Positions 63,878 through 64,000 of a DNA stretch of 64,000 bases are shown piece after piece. The stretch is taken from positions 105,423 to 169,422 of the forward strand of contig NZ_LOKW01000007.1 in the NCBI RefSeq assembly GCF_002211305.1, written 5' to 3'. Source of the stretch: Rhizobium sp. R634. Lineage in GTDB: Bacteria > Pseudomonadota > Alphaproteobacteria > Rhizobiales > Rhizobiaceae. Each line of letters opens with the position of its first letter. The stretch's first letter is position 1. Under the pieces are notes generated by a model. That model did not search any database. It had not been told where the DNA came from and was given only the letters and a program-made list of their open reading frames with translations. The translations under genes were made by a program, and so were the position numbers.

Positions 63878-63911
63878 CGCCTCTGGCCGGGTGGCCACCC
63901 GGCCAGAGGCG
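63878..63911. repeat. 34-base perfect palindrome
   Basis: Bases 63878-63894 are the exact reverse complement of 63895-63911 with no spacer; the centre is GGGTGGCCACCC. It lies in the gap after the imelysin gene. No tail of T follows, so a plain terminator is less likely than a cruciform or protein site. Confidence 0.75.
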
Positions 63912-64000
63912 TGACGAAGTCGCCCGCCCTCCCTCCGGTTACAACCGTGAATGAGCCTGGGATCTTCGTCATCGTCACGTACGACCGAATAGTCGCTTGG

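Overview
The window is chromosomal DNA from an alphaproteobacterium of the Rhizobiaceae, most likely genus Rhizobium (R. leguminosarum/etli group). The basis is high GC, Sec-type and translational features typical of the group, a PmtA phospholipid N-methyltransferase, a GANTC-rich dnaA upstream region, a RIME-like intergenic mosaic repeat, and gene neighbourhoods (rdgB-hemW, dnaA-rpsT-ech-mutM//ubiE-ubiB, coaBC, dut, comM-gshB, yraN-rsmI, fzlA-queG) that I associate with rhizobia. No tRNA, rRNA, CRISPR array, insertion sequence or prophage was seen.

Layout. 0-10 kb is housekeeping: the 3' end of rdgB, hemW, a saccharopine-dehydrogenase-family gene, dnaA with an 840-base upstream region, rpsT, enoyl-CoA hydratase, mutM, and the divergent ubiE-ubiB pair. 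10.1-17.6 kb is a tightly packed six-gene catabolic operon. 17.6-22.5 kb holds small accessory genes (VOC protein, MFS transporter with divergent LysR, second LysR, SDR). coaBC follows, then 23.9-31.5 kb of mixed accessory genes (glutamine amidotransferase, autoregulated GntR-MFS pair, S10-like peptidase, GFA protein, Lrp-RidA pair, and a decayed GST/LysR junction). 31.5-42.8 kb contains prfC, dut, amino-acid exporters with Lrp regulators, cysK, comM and gshB. 42.8-47.9 kb is a ribose-type sugar ABC operon with a divergent LacI regulator, followed by cupin, yraN and rsmI. 50-64 kb is mostly housekeeping: dnaN, DUF72, pmtA, pyrF, an NDUFA9-like protein, uppP, fzlA-like, queG, rsmB and an imelysin-type iron protein.

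The most interesting system is the operon at 10172-17566. It encodes a histidine-ammonia-lyase-fold protein whose Ala-Ser-Gly cofactor triad is Cys-Ala-Asp, a hydantoinase-like amidohydrolase with Gln in place of the first metal His, an M20 N-carbamoyl-amino-acid hydrolase, a DUF917 (S-methyl-thiohydantoin desulfurase family) protein, a TfoX-N protein, and a urocanase homologue with Ala at the signature Cys. This set matches, enzyme for enzyme, the five-step breakdown of ergothioneine (or S-methyl-ergothioneine) to glutamate: loss of trimethylamine to give thiourocanate, hydration, desulfurisation to hydantoin-5-propionate, ring opening to N-carbamoyl-glutamate, and decarbamoylation. The residue changes argue against ordinary histidine utilisation.

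Other signals: six GANTC (CcrM) sites in 158 bases upstream of dnaA; a 37-base near-perfect palindrome overlapping the promoter of a GntR gene; twin LacI-type operators 115 bases apart; a hairpin that buries a Shine-Dalgarno sequence; two small ORFs; and a 34-base perfect palindrome near the right end.
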